Assembly: GCF_020687205.1 (NCBI RefSeq)
Contig: NZ_JAJEQE010000026.1
Coordinates: 1-40,935, forward strand
Length of the DNA stretch: 40,935 nt
From: Hominisplanchenecus faecis
GTDB taxonomy: Bacteria; Bacillota; Clostridia; Lachnospirales; Lachnospiraceae
Direction of reading: 5' to 3'
Shown here: one piece after another, positions 1 to 7,446 of the stretch
Layout of the letters: each line of letters starts with the position of its first letter
Position numbering within the stretch: the first letter of the stretch is position 1
Position numbers and translations under genes: made by a program
The notes under the pieces: model-generated
The model's input: the letters and a program-made list of their open reading frames with translations, nothing else
Told to the model about the DNA's origin: nothing
Database searches by the model: none

Positions 1-96
1 GAGCGTTTATCTCAGTCGGAGATTGTACTCCCACTGAGAAAGACTTGTTATTACTCACCACTTGCAGAAGTGGGAGTTTTCTCGACTGAGATAAAA
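1..96. repeat. Palindromic repeat element, copy A
   Basis: Bases 6-17 (TTTATCTCAGTC) pair exactly with 84-95, extended by 18-22 against 80-83 with one bulged base. Inside this, 27-35 (ACTCCCACT) pair exactly with 69-77, leaving a loop of about 33 bases. A diverged copy lies in inverted orientation at 40821-40907, and the similarity includes the flanking GAGCG at 1-5, so the element may extend beyond the window start. It begins 14 bases after the codY stop codon. No T-run follows the stem on the codY strand, so it is not a standard intrinsic terminator. The class is unknown: REP/MITE-like repeat or structured RNA are both possible. Confidence 0.75.
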
Positions 97-109
97 CAAT
101 TTTACGTGC

Positions 110-904
110 TTATCCCTGGGCGTTCTCTTTTCGTTTCTTTTTAATATCATCCAGTTCCTGAAATACCACATCATTCAGGACTTTGATGTACGTTCCTTTC
201 ATTCCGGAGGAACGGGACTCAATCACACCTGCACTTTCAAATTTCCGAAGTGCATTTACAATAACCGAACGTGTGATTCCGACACGGTCTGCGATCTTGC
301 TGGCTACCAGAATGCCTTCTGTTCCGTCCAGTTCATCGAAAATATGGATGATCGCCTCAAGTTCTGAGAAAGAAAGTGTACTGATAGCTGATTTTACGAT
401 TTGAACTTTACGATTCTCCTCCGCATTCTCTTCATGCACAGAACGCATCATTTCCAGACCGACCACGGTCGTACCATACTCGCTGAGGATGATATCATCA
501 ATATCATATCCTTCTCCGCATTTGTACATAAATACCGTACCGAGACGCTCTCCTGCAATATCGATCGGATTGATAATCGCCTGATATTTTTTCACATCTC
601 CGCTTTCAAATCCCAGTGTCTCCAGATTGACATTTTCTTTTGTAGATAAAACACCCAGAAAACGTTCATTCAGAAGTTCATCAATGTGGCCCCCAACTTC
701 ATCATCGATCAGTTCTTTGATTTCTTCTACGTTTGGTGTGATGCTGATTCCAAGTACTTTTCCTTTTTTGCTGATCACAAGCACATTGGACTCCAGAATT
801 TCTGACAGTACTTCACAGATATCATTGAATACGACTTTACTGCTGTTGTTGTTGTGTAAAAGTTTGTTGATTTTTCGAGTCTTGTCTAATAACTGTACAC
901 TCAT
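110..904 (-). CDS. codY: CodY, GTP- and branched-chain-amino-acid-responsive transcriptional repressor
   Basis: Global regulator that binds DNA when GTP and branched-chain amino acids are plentiful, repressing amino-acid uptake, biosynthesis and adaptation genes. The 264-residue protein has the usual family length: an N-terminal GAF ligand-binding domain (about 1-155), a linker helix, and a C-terminal winged helix-turn-helix containing ITRSVIVNALRKFESAGVIE followed by the conserved SRSSGMKGTYIKVLN tail. An upstream in-frame start would add 20 residues, but the ATG at 904 opens the canonical MSVQLLDKTRKIN N-terminus and has an AAGGGAG ribosome site 7 bases upstream. It is transcribed away from topA, from which a hairpin terminator separates it. 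A sigma-A-like promoter overlapped by a CodY-box-like sequence suggests autoregulation. Identity is nearly certain. Confidence 0.97.
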   Translation of the reverse strand: MSVQLLDKTRKINKLLHNNNSSKVVFNDICEVLSEILESNVLVISKKGKVLGISITPNVEEIKELIDDEVGGHIDELLNERFLGVLSTKENVNLETLGFESGDVKKYQAIINPIDIAGERLGTVFMYKCGEGYDIDDIILSEYGTTVVGLEMMRSVHEENAEENRKVQIVKSAISTLSFSELEAIIHIFDELDGTEGILVASKIADRVGITRSVIVNALRKFESAGVIESRSSGMKGTYIKVLNDVVFQELDDIKKKRKENAQG

Positions 905-970
905 CGCTCTTCTCCCTTCTGCCTTTTTTGTCTTTTGCACGATTTCCCCTGCTATTCTTGGCATATTTTT

Positions 971-999
971 AATTTATCATAATTCTTTTGAATTTTCAA
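971..999 (-). promoter_or_regulatory. Probable sigma-A promoter of codY
   Basis: On the minus strand TTGAAA (994-999) is followed after exactly 17 bases by TAAATT (971-976), about 65 bases before the codY start. Its location between the topA terminator and codY supports a separate codY transcript. This is a motif prediction only. Confidence 0.5.
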
Positions 1000-1005
1000 T
1001 ATATT
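991..1005. promoter_or_regulatory. Candidate CodY box in the codY promoter
   Basis: AATTTTCAATATATT matches the 15-base CodY consensus AATTTTCWGAAAATT at 12 positions and overlaps the predicted -35 hexamer of codY. A match this weak can occur by chance in AT-rich DNA. Its position in the regulator's own promoter is what makes it plausible. Confidence 0.35.
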
Positions 1006-1011
1006 TAACGC

Positions 1012-1039
1012 AAAAAAGCTGCAAACAGCAGCTTTTTTT
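1012..1039 (-). terminator. Intrinsic terminator after topA
   Basis: AGCTGC at 1017-1022 pairs with GCAGCT at 1028-1033 around a 5-base loop. The stem is flanked by A-runs and T-runs on both sides, so on the minus strand it ends in a T-rich tail. It lies 28 bases after the topA stop and ends that transcript before codY. Confidence 0.75.
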
Positions 1040-1066
1040 GCTTTTCTGGCGTGAAATTTCGCACAA

Positions 1067-3142
1067 TTATTCTTTTTGAAATTTATTCTCAATATAACCG
1101 CATGCTTCATTGATGCAAAGAAGCTTATTTCCCTTCTCAACCATAATGCCTCCGCATTTCGGACATTTTTCTTTGGAAGGTTTCTGCCAGGACATGAAAT
1201 CACAATCCGGATTATTTTCACATCCATAATACTTTCTACCCTTTTTGGTCTTTCGAAGCACAATGTCTTTGCCGCATTTCGGGCATGCCACACCGATCTT
1301 TTCCAGATAGGGTTTGGTATTTCGGCACTCCGGGAATCCCGGGCAGGCAAGGAATCTGCCATGCGGACCATATTTAATGACCATGTTGCGGCCGCACTCT
1401 TCACAGACAATATCGGTCACTTCGTCTTCAATCTTGACTTTTGCAAGTTCTTTCTCTGCATTTAAAACTGCTTCGTCCAGATCCGGATAGAAATTGCTGA
1501 CAACCGTTTTCCAGTTGACCACGCCTTCCTCCACTTTATCCAGCAGAGATTCCATGTTTGCTGTAAAATTGACATCCACAATACTCGGGAATGCCTGTAC
1601 CATGATATTGTTTACGACTTCTCCAAGTTCTGTCATATACAGGTTTTTATTTTCTTTTGCCACATAGCGGCGGTTGATGATCGTGGTGATCGTCGGTGCA
1701 TAAGTACTTGGACGTCCGATTCCAAGCTCTTCCAGCGTTTTGACAAGAGCGGCCTCTGTATAATGTGCCGGCGGCTGTGTAAAATGCTGCTTTTCCTCAA
1801 AACTCTTAAAGTTCAGCTGTGTCTCTGAGGAAATTTCTTTCACGAGAAGATTTCCCTCGCCCTTTTCTTCTTCGTCCTGCACATAAACTGCCATAAAACC
1901 GTCAAATTTTTTCTTGGAGGCGGATACATGGAAACGGTATCCGGCTGCATCGATTTTAACGGAAGTCGTAGTATACTGTGCATTTGCCATACGGCTTGCG
2001 GCAAATCGTTTCCAGATCAGCTGATACAGACGGAACTGATCTCTTGTGAGCGATTCTTTTAAAGCAAACGGTGTCCTCGTGATGTCCGTCGGACGGATTG
2101 CCTCATGAGCATCCTGGATCTTTTTACCGCTCTTTTTCTCCTGCACAGCTGCAGAAACGTATTCTTTTCCGTAGTTTTCTTCGACATAAGCTCTCGCTGA
2201 TGCATCGGCTTCATCGGAAATACGCGTGGAATCCGTACGCAGATAGGTGATGATACCAACGGTCCCGCTGCCCTTTACATCCACTCCTTCATATAACTGC
2301 TGTGCAACACGCATGGTTTTCTGTGTGGAGAAATTCAGCACCTTGGAAGCTTCCTGCTGAAGCGTACTGGTTGTAAACGGAACCGGAGCTTTTTTGGTAC
2401 GTTCTCCTTTTTTCACTTCCGCCACCTGGTACTTTGCACCTTCCAGCTTTTTCGTGATCGTATCCAGCTCTTCTTTTGAATGAATCGTTTTCTTTTCTTT
2501 TTCCGTACCGTAAAATCTGGCAGTCAGCGGTTTTCGCTCTCCCGGAATCGTAAAATCGGCATCCAGGGTCCAGTATTCTTCCGGTATAAAGGCTGCGATT
2601 TCTTCCTCGCGGTCTGCAATGATCCGTAGAGTGACAGACTGTACACGGCCTGCACTTAAGCCTCGTTTGACTTTCGCCCACAGAAGCGGACTGATCCGGT
2701 ATCCAACCATACGGTCCAGCATACGTCTTGCCTGCTGTGCATCCACCAGATCCATATCGATCGCACGCGGATGTTTCAGAGATTCTTTTACAGCTGTTTT
2801 CGTAATTTCATTGAAGGTAATCCTGTGGATATCTTTTTCTTCCAGTTTCAGTGCCTTTGATAAATGCCAGGAGATTGCTTCTCCTTCGCGGTCAGGGTCC
2901 GTTGCAAGATATACTTTATCTGACTTTTTTACAGACTTGCGAAGTGCTGCCAGAATATCTCCCTTTCCGCGTATGGTAATATATTTCGGTTCATAATTAT
3001 TTTCAACATCAAACCCCAGCTGACTTTTTGGCATATCACGTACATGTCCGTTTGATGCTGCGACATCATAGTTAGAGCCAAGAAATTTTTTGATGGTTTT
3101 TACTTTGGTAGGTGACTCAACAATAATCAGATATTTTGCCAT
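1067..3142 (-). CDS. topA: DNA topoisomerase I (type IA)
   Basis: Relaxes negative supercoils by cutting one strand through a 5'-phosphotyrosine intermediate. The 691-residue protein starts with the Toprim domain (KYLIIVESPTKVKTI, then TDPDREGEAI near 81-90 as the metal-binding acidic motif). The catalytic tyrosine is Y300 in GIITYLRTDSTR. Three C-terminal topoisomerase zinc ribbons follow, each with paired CxxC motifs (CEEC, CPKC, CPKC) between about residues 575 and 690. Start: ATG with an AAGGGG site. It lies 72 bases downstream of dprA and is probably in one operon with comM and dprA. The dprA-topA-codY order matches a well-known Firmicute block, with trmFO, xerC and clpQY absent between topA and codY here. 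Confidence 0.97.
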   Translation of the reverse strand: MAKYLIIVESPTKVKTIKKFLGSNYDVAASNGHVRDMPKSQLGFDVENNYEPKYITIRGKGDILAALRKSVKKSDKVYLATDPDREGEAISWHLSKALKLEEKDIHRITFNEITKTAVKESLKHPRAIDMDLVDAQQARRMLDRMVGYRISPLLWAKVKRGLSAGRVQSVTLRIIADREEEIAAFIPEEYWTLDADFTIPGERKPLTARFYGTEKEKKTIHSKEELDTITKKLEGAKYQVAEVKKGERTKKAPVPFTTSTLQQEASKVLNFSTQKTMRVAQQLYEGVDVKGSGTVGIITYLRTDSTRISDEADASARAYVEENYGKEYVSAAVQEKKSGKKIQDAHEAIRPTDITRTPFALKESLTRDQFRLYQLIWKRFAASRMANAQYTTTSVKIDAAGYRFHVSASKKKFDGFMAVYVQDEEEKGEGNLLVKEISSETQLNFKSFEEKQHFTQPPAHYTEAALVKTLEELGIGRPSTYAPTITTIINRRYVAKENKNLYMTELGEVVNNIMVQAFPSIVDVNFTANMESLLDKVEEGVVNWKTVVSNFYPDLDEAVLNAEKELAKVKIEDEVTDIVCEECGRNMVIKYGPHGRFLACPGFPECRNTKPYLEKIGVACPKCGKDIVLRKTKKGRKYYGCENNPDCDFMSWQKPSKEKCPKCGGIMVEKGNKLLCINEACGYIENKFQKE

Positions 3143-3214
3143 ATGTTTACCCCTTTTTCAACTGTTTACGCCCAAAATCGGTGCAACGGCTTTCACAGTG
3201 CTTATTGTTTTTCC

Positions 3215-4327
3215 TCAGACCTTCGAATAATGATTTTTTACATCCTCCGCAACAAGCCCGCACAGCATCAGGCGAACCAGTATTGCACTTACTTTCTGCG
3301 GGGTGAGGTTTGTCTCATCTGCTATGCTCTGAAGATTTTTCGCCTGAAATTCCAGAACACTATACACCAAATTTTCTTCGCTTTCAAGTGCAATGTATGT
3401 TTTTTTTGTGTTTGTATGATTTTTTTTCTTAATTTTAAGACGTTCCAGGATCTGATCTGTGGAGAGAAAAATGCCGGCTCCCTGGTCGATCAGGCGGTTG
3501 CATCCGGCACTGAGTGCATCTCCGGCTCTGCCCGGCAACACCATAACATCTCTGCCCTGTTCCAGTGCCTGATCTGCTGTGATGAGTGATCCGCTTTTTT
3601 CTCTTGCCTCTATCACGATCACCAAATCCGAAAGGCCACTAATAATGCGATTTCGCATTGGGAAATGAAAAGGAAGCGGACTGCTTCCCGGCGGATATTC
3701 CGATAAGACTCCTCCATTTTTCAGTAAATTCTGATACAGATCCCGGTTCTGCATCGGGTAACAGATATCCGGTCCGCATCCAAGTACCGCATAGCTCTTT
3801 CCGCCTCCTTTTATGGCAGCTCTCTGGGCAGTGCCATCGATTCCTCTTGCCATGCCGCTTACAAGTGAAATATCATATCCTGCCAGCTCTTCTGCGATCT
3901 TTACCGCAAAATGTCTGCCATAGGCACTGCACAGTCTGGCACCGACGATCGCCACGGTCTTCTCATTTTCCTTTGGAAGCTCACCTCTTATAAAAAGTCC
4001 GAACGGATAATCATAAATTTCTTTTAATTTCTGCGGATAGGATGTATCTTCACAGCTGATAAAACGTATGCCTTTTTTCTGCATTTCATTCCATGCCTTT
4101 TTCGCATCCCAGGCAGCTTTTTCACGAAAAAAGGCTTTCTTATGTTCTTCATTTTTCCAAAAAACTTCACCGATTTCTCTTTCATCGGCCTGCCATATTT
4201 CTTCCGGCGTACCGAAAAAATCCAGCAGCATCTGTTTTTCTTTTCTTCCAAAGCTTAAGATACTGCAAAGCCAGAACCATTTTTCTCTCCGTTTTTCATC
4301 CTCTGTTTTTTCTTCTTTTTCCTGCAT
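3215..4327 (-). CDS. dprA: DNA-processing protein DprA (Smf)
   Basis: DprA binds incoming single-stranded DNA during natural transformation and loads RecA. The chosen ATG at 4327 gives 370 residues. An upstream in-frame ORF extension would run through the end of the preceding gene, and a GGAGG plus AAGGG sequence precedes 4327. The Rossmann-like DNA-binding domain is clear: AIVGARLCSAYG (about 127-137), SLVSGMARGIDGTAQ (154-168) and AVLGCGPDICYP. The N-terminal ~85 residues are lysine-rich and resemble the helical SAM-like domain. A C-terminal winged-helix segment (LVYSVLEFQAKNLQSIADET) is present. It is only 10 bases downstream of comM, so both competence-type genes are co-transcribed. DprA is widespread in non-competent species too, so competence itself is not shown. 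Confidence 0.96.
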   Translation of the reverse strand: MQEKEEKTEDEKRREKWFWLCSILSFGRKEKQMLLDFFGTPEEIWQADEREIGEVFWKNEEHKKAFFREKAAWDAKKAWNEMQKKGIRFISCEDTSYPQKLKEIYDYPFGLFIRGELPKENEKTVAIVGARLCSAYGRHFAVKIAEELAGYDISLVSGMARGIDGTAQRAAIKGGGKSYAVLGCGPDICYPMQNRDLYQNLLKNGGVLSEYPPGSSPLPFHFPMRNRIISGLSDLVIVIEAREKSGSLITADQALEQGRDVMVLPGRAGDALSAGCNRLIDQGAGIFLSTDQILERLKIKKKNHTNTKKTYIALESEENLVYSVLEFQAKNLQSIADETNLTPQKVSAILVRLMLCGLVAEDVKNHYSKV

Positions 4328-4337
4328 CCCTTCTGTC

Positions 4338-5861
4338 TCACCTCCAGATCTGCCGCTGTTCAAAAATGCGGTAACCGATCGCCTCATACAGATGTTCTTC
4401 GGCAATCTGTTCTTTCTGCTCCATATCCGCAATAGTACGGGCTACCTTCAAAATCTTATGACACGCTCTTGCCGTAAGATCCATTTTCTCATAAGCATCC
4501 CGTAAAACTTTCTTTTCTTTTTCTCCGGTCCTACAATATTTTTTAATACCCGCCGCATCCAGATCGGCATTATAGCGATAACCGGTATCCCGATAACGCT
4601 CCCTCTGGATCTGCCCCGCCAGCTCAACTCTTTTTCGTATCGTCTTGGAATCTTCACTCTTCTTTTCACAGATCAGTGCATCGTAATCTACTCTTACGGC
4701 CTCCACACTGATATCCATGCGGTCAAGGATCGGGCGGCTGATCCGGCTCTGATAACGGCGTATCTCCGCCTCACTGCAGATACATTTCTCAAGATTGGGA
4801 AAATTCCCACACTTGCAGAAATTGGTGGCTGCAACGATCATACAGTCTGCCGGAAACACATAGCTCCCATACACTCTTGAAATATGGACTCTTCGCTCCT
4901 CCATAGGCTGCCGCAGGATTTCGATCGTTTCTCTTTTAAATTCTGCCAGTTCATCCAAAAACAGGACACCTTTATGTGCAAGACTGATCTCTCCCGGCCG
5001 CGGAATCCTGCCTCCGCCTGCCAGGGCAGAAGGCGATATGGTATGGTGCGGTGCACGGAATGGACGGTTTCTGATCAGCGCCTGTTGACTGGACAGTAAA
5101 CCTGCCACACTGTAAATGGAAGATACTTCCAGACTCTCTTCCATTGTCAGGGACGGCAGAATACCCGGCATACATTTTGCAAGCAGCGATTTCCCGGCTC
5201 CGGGCGGTCCCATCATCAGAAAATGATGTCTTCCGCCGGCCGCAATCTCTGCGGCTCTCCTCACTGCACTCTGACCGTGAATATCTGCAAAATCAGGAAT
5301 TTCTGTTTCTTCTATATTATATACATCTTTTTTGATTTTCCCGGGGATTGTGCCTTTCTGAAGATAGTGCAATACTTCTTTTAAGGTACTTACTCCGACA
5401 ATGTGGATATCCGATACCATTTCTCCTTCTGTGCGGTTTCTCTCCGGCAGGATACAGGTATGACATCCGTTTTTTTTTGCCAGCTGAACAATGGGCAACG
5501 CCCCTTTGATCCCTTTGACTTCTCCATTTAATCCCAGCTCACCTGCCACCAGGACACCTTTTAAAGTCTCCATGGGCAAAAGCTGGTACGCTGCAAGAAT
5601 GGCAAGTGCTACCGGAAGGTCATAGCTGCTGCCGTCTTTATGTATGTCTGCCGGAGAGAGATTGACTGTGATTCTTTTCGGACGAAGCTGGATTCCGCTG
5701 TTGCGAAATGCTGTCATAACCCGATCCTGTGCTTCTTTTACTTTCGCTGACAGATCTCCCACCATGGAAAATCCCGGAAGCCCTTCACTGACATCTGCTT
5801 CTACAAAAATCGGCAGACCCTGGATTCCGCAGATGGCTGCGGATAAGACTCTGCTGAACAT
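4338..5861 (-). CDS. comM: YifB/ComM-family Mg-chelatase-like AAA+ ATPase
   Basis: Family members include ComM, a hexameric helicase that promotes branch migration during integration of transforming DNA. The start is the ATG at 5861, preceded by AAAGGAG at good spacing. The longer frame upstream covers the promoter. The 507 residues show the N-terminal ChlI/Lon-like domain (MFSRVLSAAICGIQG, then PADIHKDGSSYDLPVALAI near 70-89), Walker A GPPGAGKS at 218-225 and Walker B GVLFLDELAEF at 298-308. A pair of cysteines (CKCGNFPNLEKCIC) sits in the insertion typical of this family, and the C-terminal AAA lid follows. It heads the comM-dprA-topA operon. The family is certain; the exact recombination role is inferred. 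Confidence 0.93.
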   Translation of the reverse strand: MFSRVLSAAICGIQGLPIFVEADVSEGLPGFSMVGDLSAKVKEAQDRVMTAFRNSGIQLRPKRITVNLSPADIHKDGSSYDLPVALAILAAYQLLPMETLKGVLVAGELGLNGEVKGIKGALPIVQLAKKNGCHTCILPERNRTEGEMVSDIHIVGVSTLKEVLHYLQKGTIPGKIKKDVYNIEETEIPDFADIHGQSAVRRAAEIAAGGRHHFLMMGPPGAGKSLLAKCMPGILPSLTMEESLEVSSIYSVAGLLSSQQALIRNRPFRAPHHTISPSALAGGGRIPRPGEISLAHKGVLFLDELAEFKRETIEILRQPMEERRVHISRVYGSYVFPADCMIVAATNFCKCGNFPNLEKCICSEAEIRRYQSRISRPILDRMDISVEAVRVDYDALICEKKSEDSKTIRKRVELAGQIQRERYRDTGYRYNADLDAAGIKKYCRTGEKEKKVLRDAYEKMDLTARACHKILKVARTIADMEQKEQIAEEHLYEAIGYRIFEQRQIWR

Positions 5862-5928
5862 ATTCTTTTCTCCTTTGATTCGTTGTGATAATGTGCCGAA
5901 ATGGCGGAAATAATGATAGATTGTTTCC

Positions 5929-5957
5929 AGTTTATCATATTTTCTTTTAAAATGCAA
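5929..5957 (-). promoter_or_regulatory. Probable promoter of comM-dprA-topA
   Basis: Minus-strand TTGCAT (5952-5957) and TAAACT (5929-5934) are spaced by 17 bases, about 67 bases before the comM start. It is a good sigma-A-type match located between the Sfp gene and comM. Confidence 0.5.
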
Positions 5958-5974
5958 CACTTTCTTTTCAAACG

Positions 5975-6574
5975 TTACAGATTATTGTTTTCATTTTCTT
6001 CCATATAAATAACAGAAAGGTTCGAAAGCATTTTTTTTGTTTTCAGACAGACTGCCGCCTGAAAATCTTCTCCGTCCAGAAAGAAAAAATGATACACTTC
6101 CTCATAGGTCTTTCCATCGAGCACTTCGGAAAGATCCAGATTCGAAAGCTTCTGCCGGATGCCTGTTCCGATGCATTTCAGATAACTTTCTTTTGCCGTC
6201 CAGATTTTGCTGAAATATCTGATCTGCACGGCAGGATCTTCGATTGCGAGTAACATCTTTTTTTCATTTTCATGGCATACCGCACGGATCAGACGTTCCG
6301 TCGGATGGATCAGACGTTCTATGTCCACGCCAAGCGGTGTTTCTGCAATCCCGCATAAAATGCCGGCATCCGCATGACTGTAATTAAAACAAATCTCCGG
6401 GTATTCCGGAAAGTAAGGCTTTCCGTAGATTCCTTTTCCAATAGCCGGCAGTTCCTTTAACGAATATTCTTTTCTGATGCCGTAAAGGAGTACTCTTTTT
6501 GCCATATTGCTCTGTATTTTATGCCGTGCGGCACTTTTTTCCATTCTTTCTTTTGTTCTCATAAGATAGATCAC
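5975..6574 (-). CDS. Sfp-type 4'-phosphopantetheinyl transferase
   Basis: Transfers phosphopantetheine from coenzyme A to a serine of carrier proteins in fatty-acid, polyketide or peptide synthesis. The family motifs are visible: FNYSHADAG, then GVDIERL with the Mg-binding Asp and Glu, and the signature KIWTAKESYLKCIGTG. A GTG start at 6574 is preferred because AAGGAGG lies 8 bases upstream, giving 199 residues. The alternative GTG 30 bases earlier has no ribosome site. No carrier protein or synthase gene is in the window, so the substrate is unknown and may be encoded elsewhere. It lies between sigK and comM on the same strand. Confidence 0.88.
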   Translation of the reverse strand: MIYLMRTKERMEKSAARHKIQSNMAKRVLLYGIRKEYSLKELPAIGKGIYGKPYFPEYPEICFNYSHADAGILCGIAETPLGVDIERLIHPTERLIRAVCHENEKKMLLAIEDPAVQIRYFSKIWTAKESYLKCIGTGIRQKLSNLDLSEVLDGKTYEEVYHFFFLDGEDFQAAVCLKTKKMLSNLSVIYMEENENNNL

Positions 6575-6619
6575 GTTCTTTTCCTCCTTCGCACAGTGTA
6601 ACACGCTTTTTTTTTCCTG

Positions 6620-7270
6620 TCATCTGCTTTCGCGTATGCCTGTTTTTCCTTTTTCCCGAAAACAGGAACGCAGTTTGCTCAGGGCATTTTTCTCAATCCT
6701 GGAGACATACGACCTGGAAATACCAAGTTTCTGTGCAATTTCCCGCTGTGTTGTTTCCTTCTGTCCAAAGATCCCATAACGCAGACTCAGTATCTGTCGC
6801 TCCCTTTCATTTAACTGTGCCATATAATGATACATTTCACGGATTTCCTGCTTTTTATTGATCATCTCTGCCAGGTCTGTATTTTTTCCTTCCACGATAT
6901 CTACCAGGCAGATTTCATTTCCTTCTTTATCCATACCGATCGGTTCGTAGAGAGAGACTTCTTTTGAAGTCTTCTTTTTTAACCGCAGCATCATCAGCAG
7001 TTCATTGTCAATGCATCTTGCCGCATAGGCCGCCAGTCTGTTGTTTTTCGTATGATCAAAGGTCAGGACTGCCTTGATAAGGCCAACCGTCCCTATGGAT
7101 ATCAGATCATCTGCATCTTCATCCGGATGCTGATACTTTTTAGCCACATGGGCAACCAGCCTCAGATTACGTTCAATGAGAATCTGCTTTGCCTCCTCGT
7201 CGCCTTCTTTATACTTCTGGAGATAGTATTTTTCTTCTTTGACGGTAAGTGGTTTTGGAAATGTCTTCAA
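6620..7270 (-). CDS. sigK: RNA polymerase sporulation sigma factor SigK
   Basis: Late mother-cell sigma factor for spore coat and cortex genes. The 216-residue sigma-70 protein shows region 2 (RNLRLVAHVAKKY, then DADDLISIGTVGLIKAV, and AAYAARCIDNELLMMLR), the linker VSLYEPIGMDKEGNEICLVD typical of SigK/SigE, and region 4 (LSLRYGIFGQKETTQREIAQ followed by LGISRSYVSRIEK). Translation appears to start at TTG 7270 behind CGAGG. No ATG lies in frame back to a TAA stop about 100 bases upstream. Bacillus SigK is made with an N-terminal pro-sequence of about 20 residues; here the protein begins directly at the mature-like KTFPKPLTVKEEKYYL. The gene is intact, with no skin-type element. Assignment to SigK rather than SigE rests on remembered family sequences. 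Confidence 0.88.
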   Translation of the reverse strand: MKTFPKPLTVKEEKYYLQKYKEGDEEAKQILIERNLRLVAHVAKKYQHPDEDADDLISIGTVGLIKAVLTFDHTKNNRLAAYAARCIDNELLMMLRLKKKTSKEVSLYEPIGMDKEGNEICLVDIVEGKNTDLAEMINKKQEIREMYHYMAQLNERERQILSLRYGIFGQKETTQREIAQKLGISRSYVSRIEKNALSKLRSCFREKGKTGIRESR

Positions 7271-7354
7271 AGAAAAACCTCGAAGCAGATTTATATTATC
7301 ATATGCTGATTTTCTTTTTGCTGTGCCTTTCCACTTTTTTCTTTTTTAATCCTG

Positions 7355-7363
7355 TGCTATACT
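7355..7363 (+). promoter_or_regulatory. Possible extended -10 promoter of the metallophosphoesterase gene
   Basis: TGCTATACT is an extended -10 (TG, one base, TATACT) about 84 bases before the start codon. No good -35 is visible upstream, which extended -10 promoters can tolerate. It lies in the divergent gap between sigK and this gene. Confidence 0.4.
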
Positions 7364-7382
7364 GACAGAAAAGATATTGAGA

Positions 7383-7398
7383 TCAAAAGGTCTTTTGA
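7383..7398. promoter_or_regulatory. Palindrome in the metallophosphoesterase leader
   Basis: TCAAAAG and CTTTTGA form a perfect 7-base inverted repeat separated by GT. It lies about 20 bases downstream of the predicted -10 and about 50 before the start codon. The position suits a repressor operator. As RNA it would be too tightly spaced to form a stable hairpin. Confidence 0.3.
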
Positions 7399-7446
7399 CC
7401 CTGGCATCACAGAAAGTAAAGTTTCACGATCACAAAGGAGATTCTT

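Noticed and set aside
1-96. Copy A of the repeat as the codY terminator
   Set aside because: The stem is strong, but no T-run follows it on the codY strand and the same element lies upstream of holA, where a codY-type role is impossible.
1-96. The two end repeats as inverted repeats of one large transposon
   Set aside because: The 40 kb between them is conserved housekeeping backbone with no transposase, and each copy is a complete palindrome by itself.
952-1410. 152-residue frame overlapping the end of topA
   Set aside because: Lies within the zinc-ribbon coding region of topA in another frame and crosses the topA terminator.
6620-7270. Skin-type element interrupting sigK
   Set aside because: The sigK frame is continuous from region 2 to region 4, and no recombinase gene is near.
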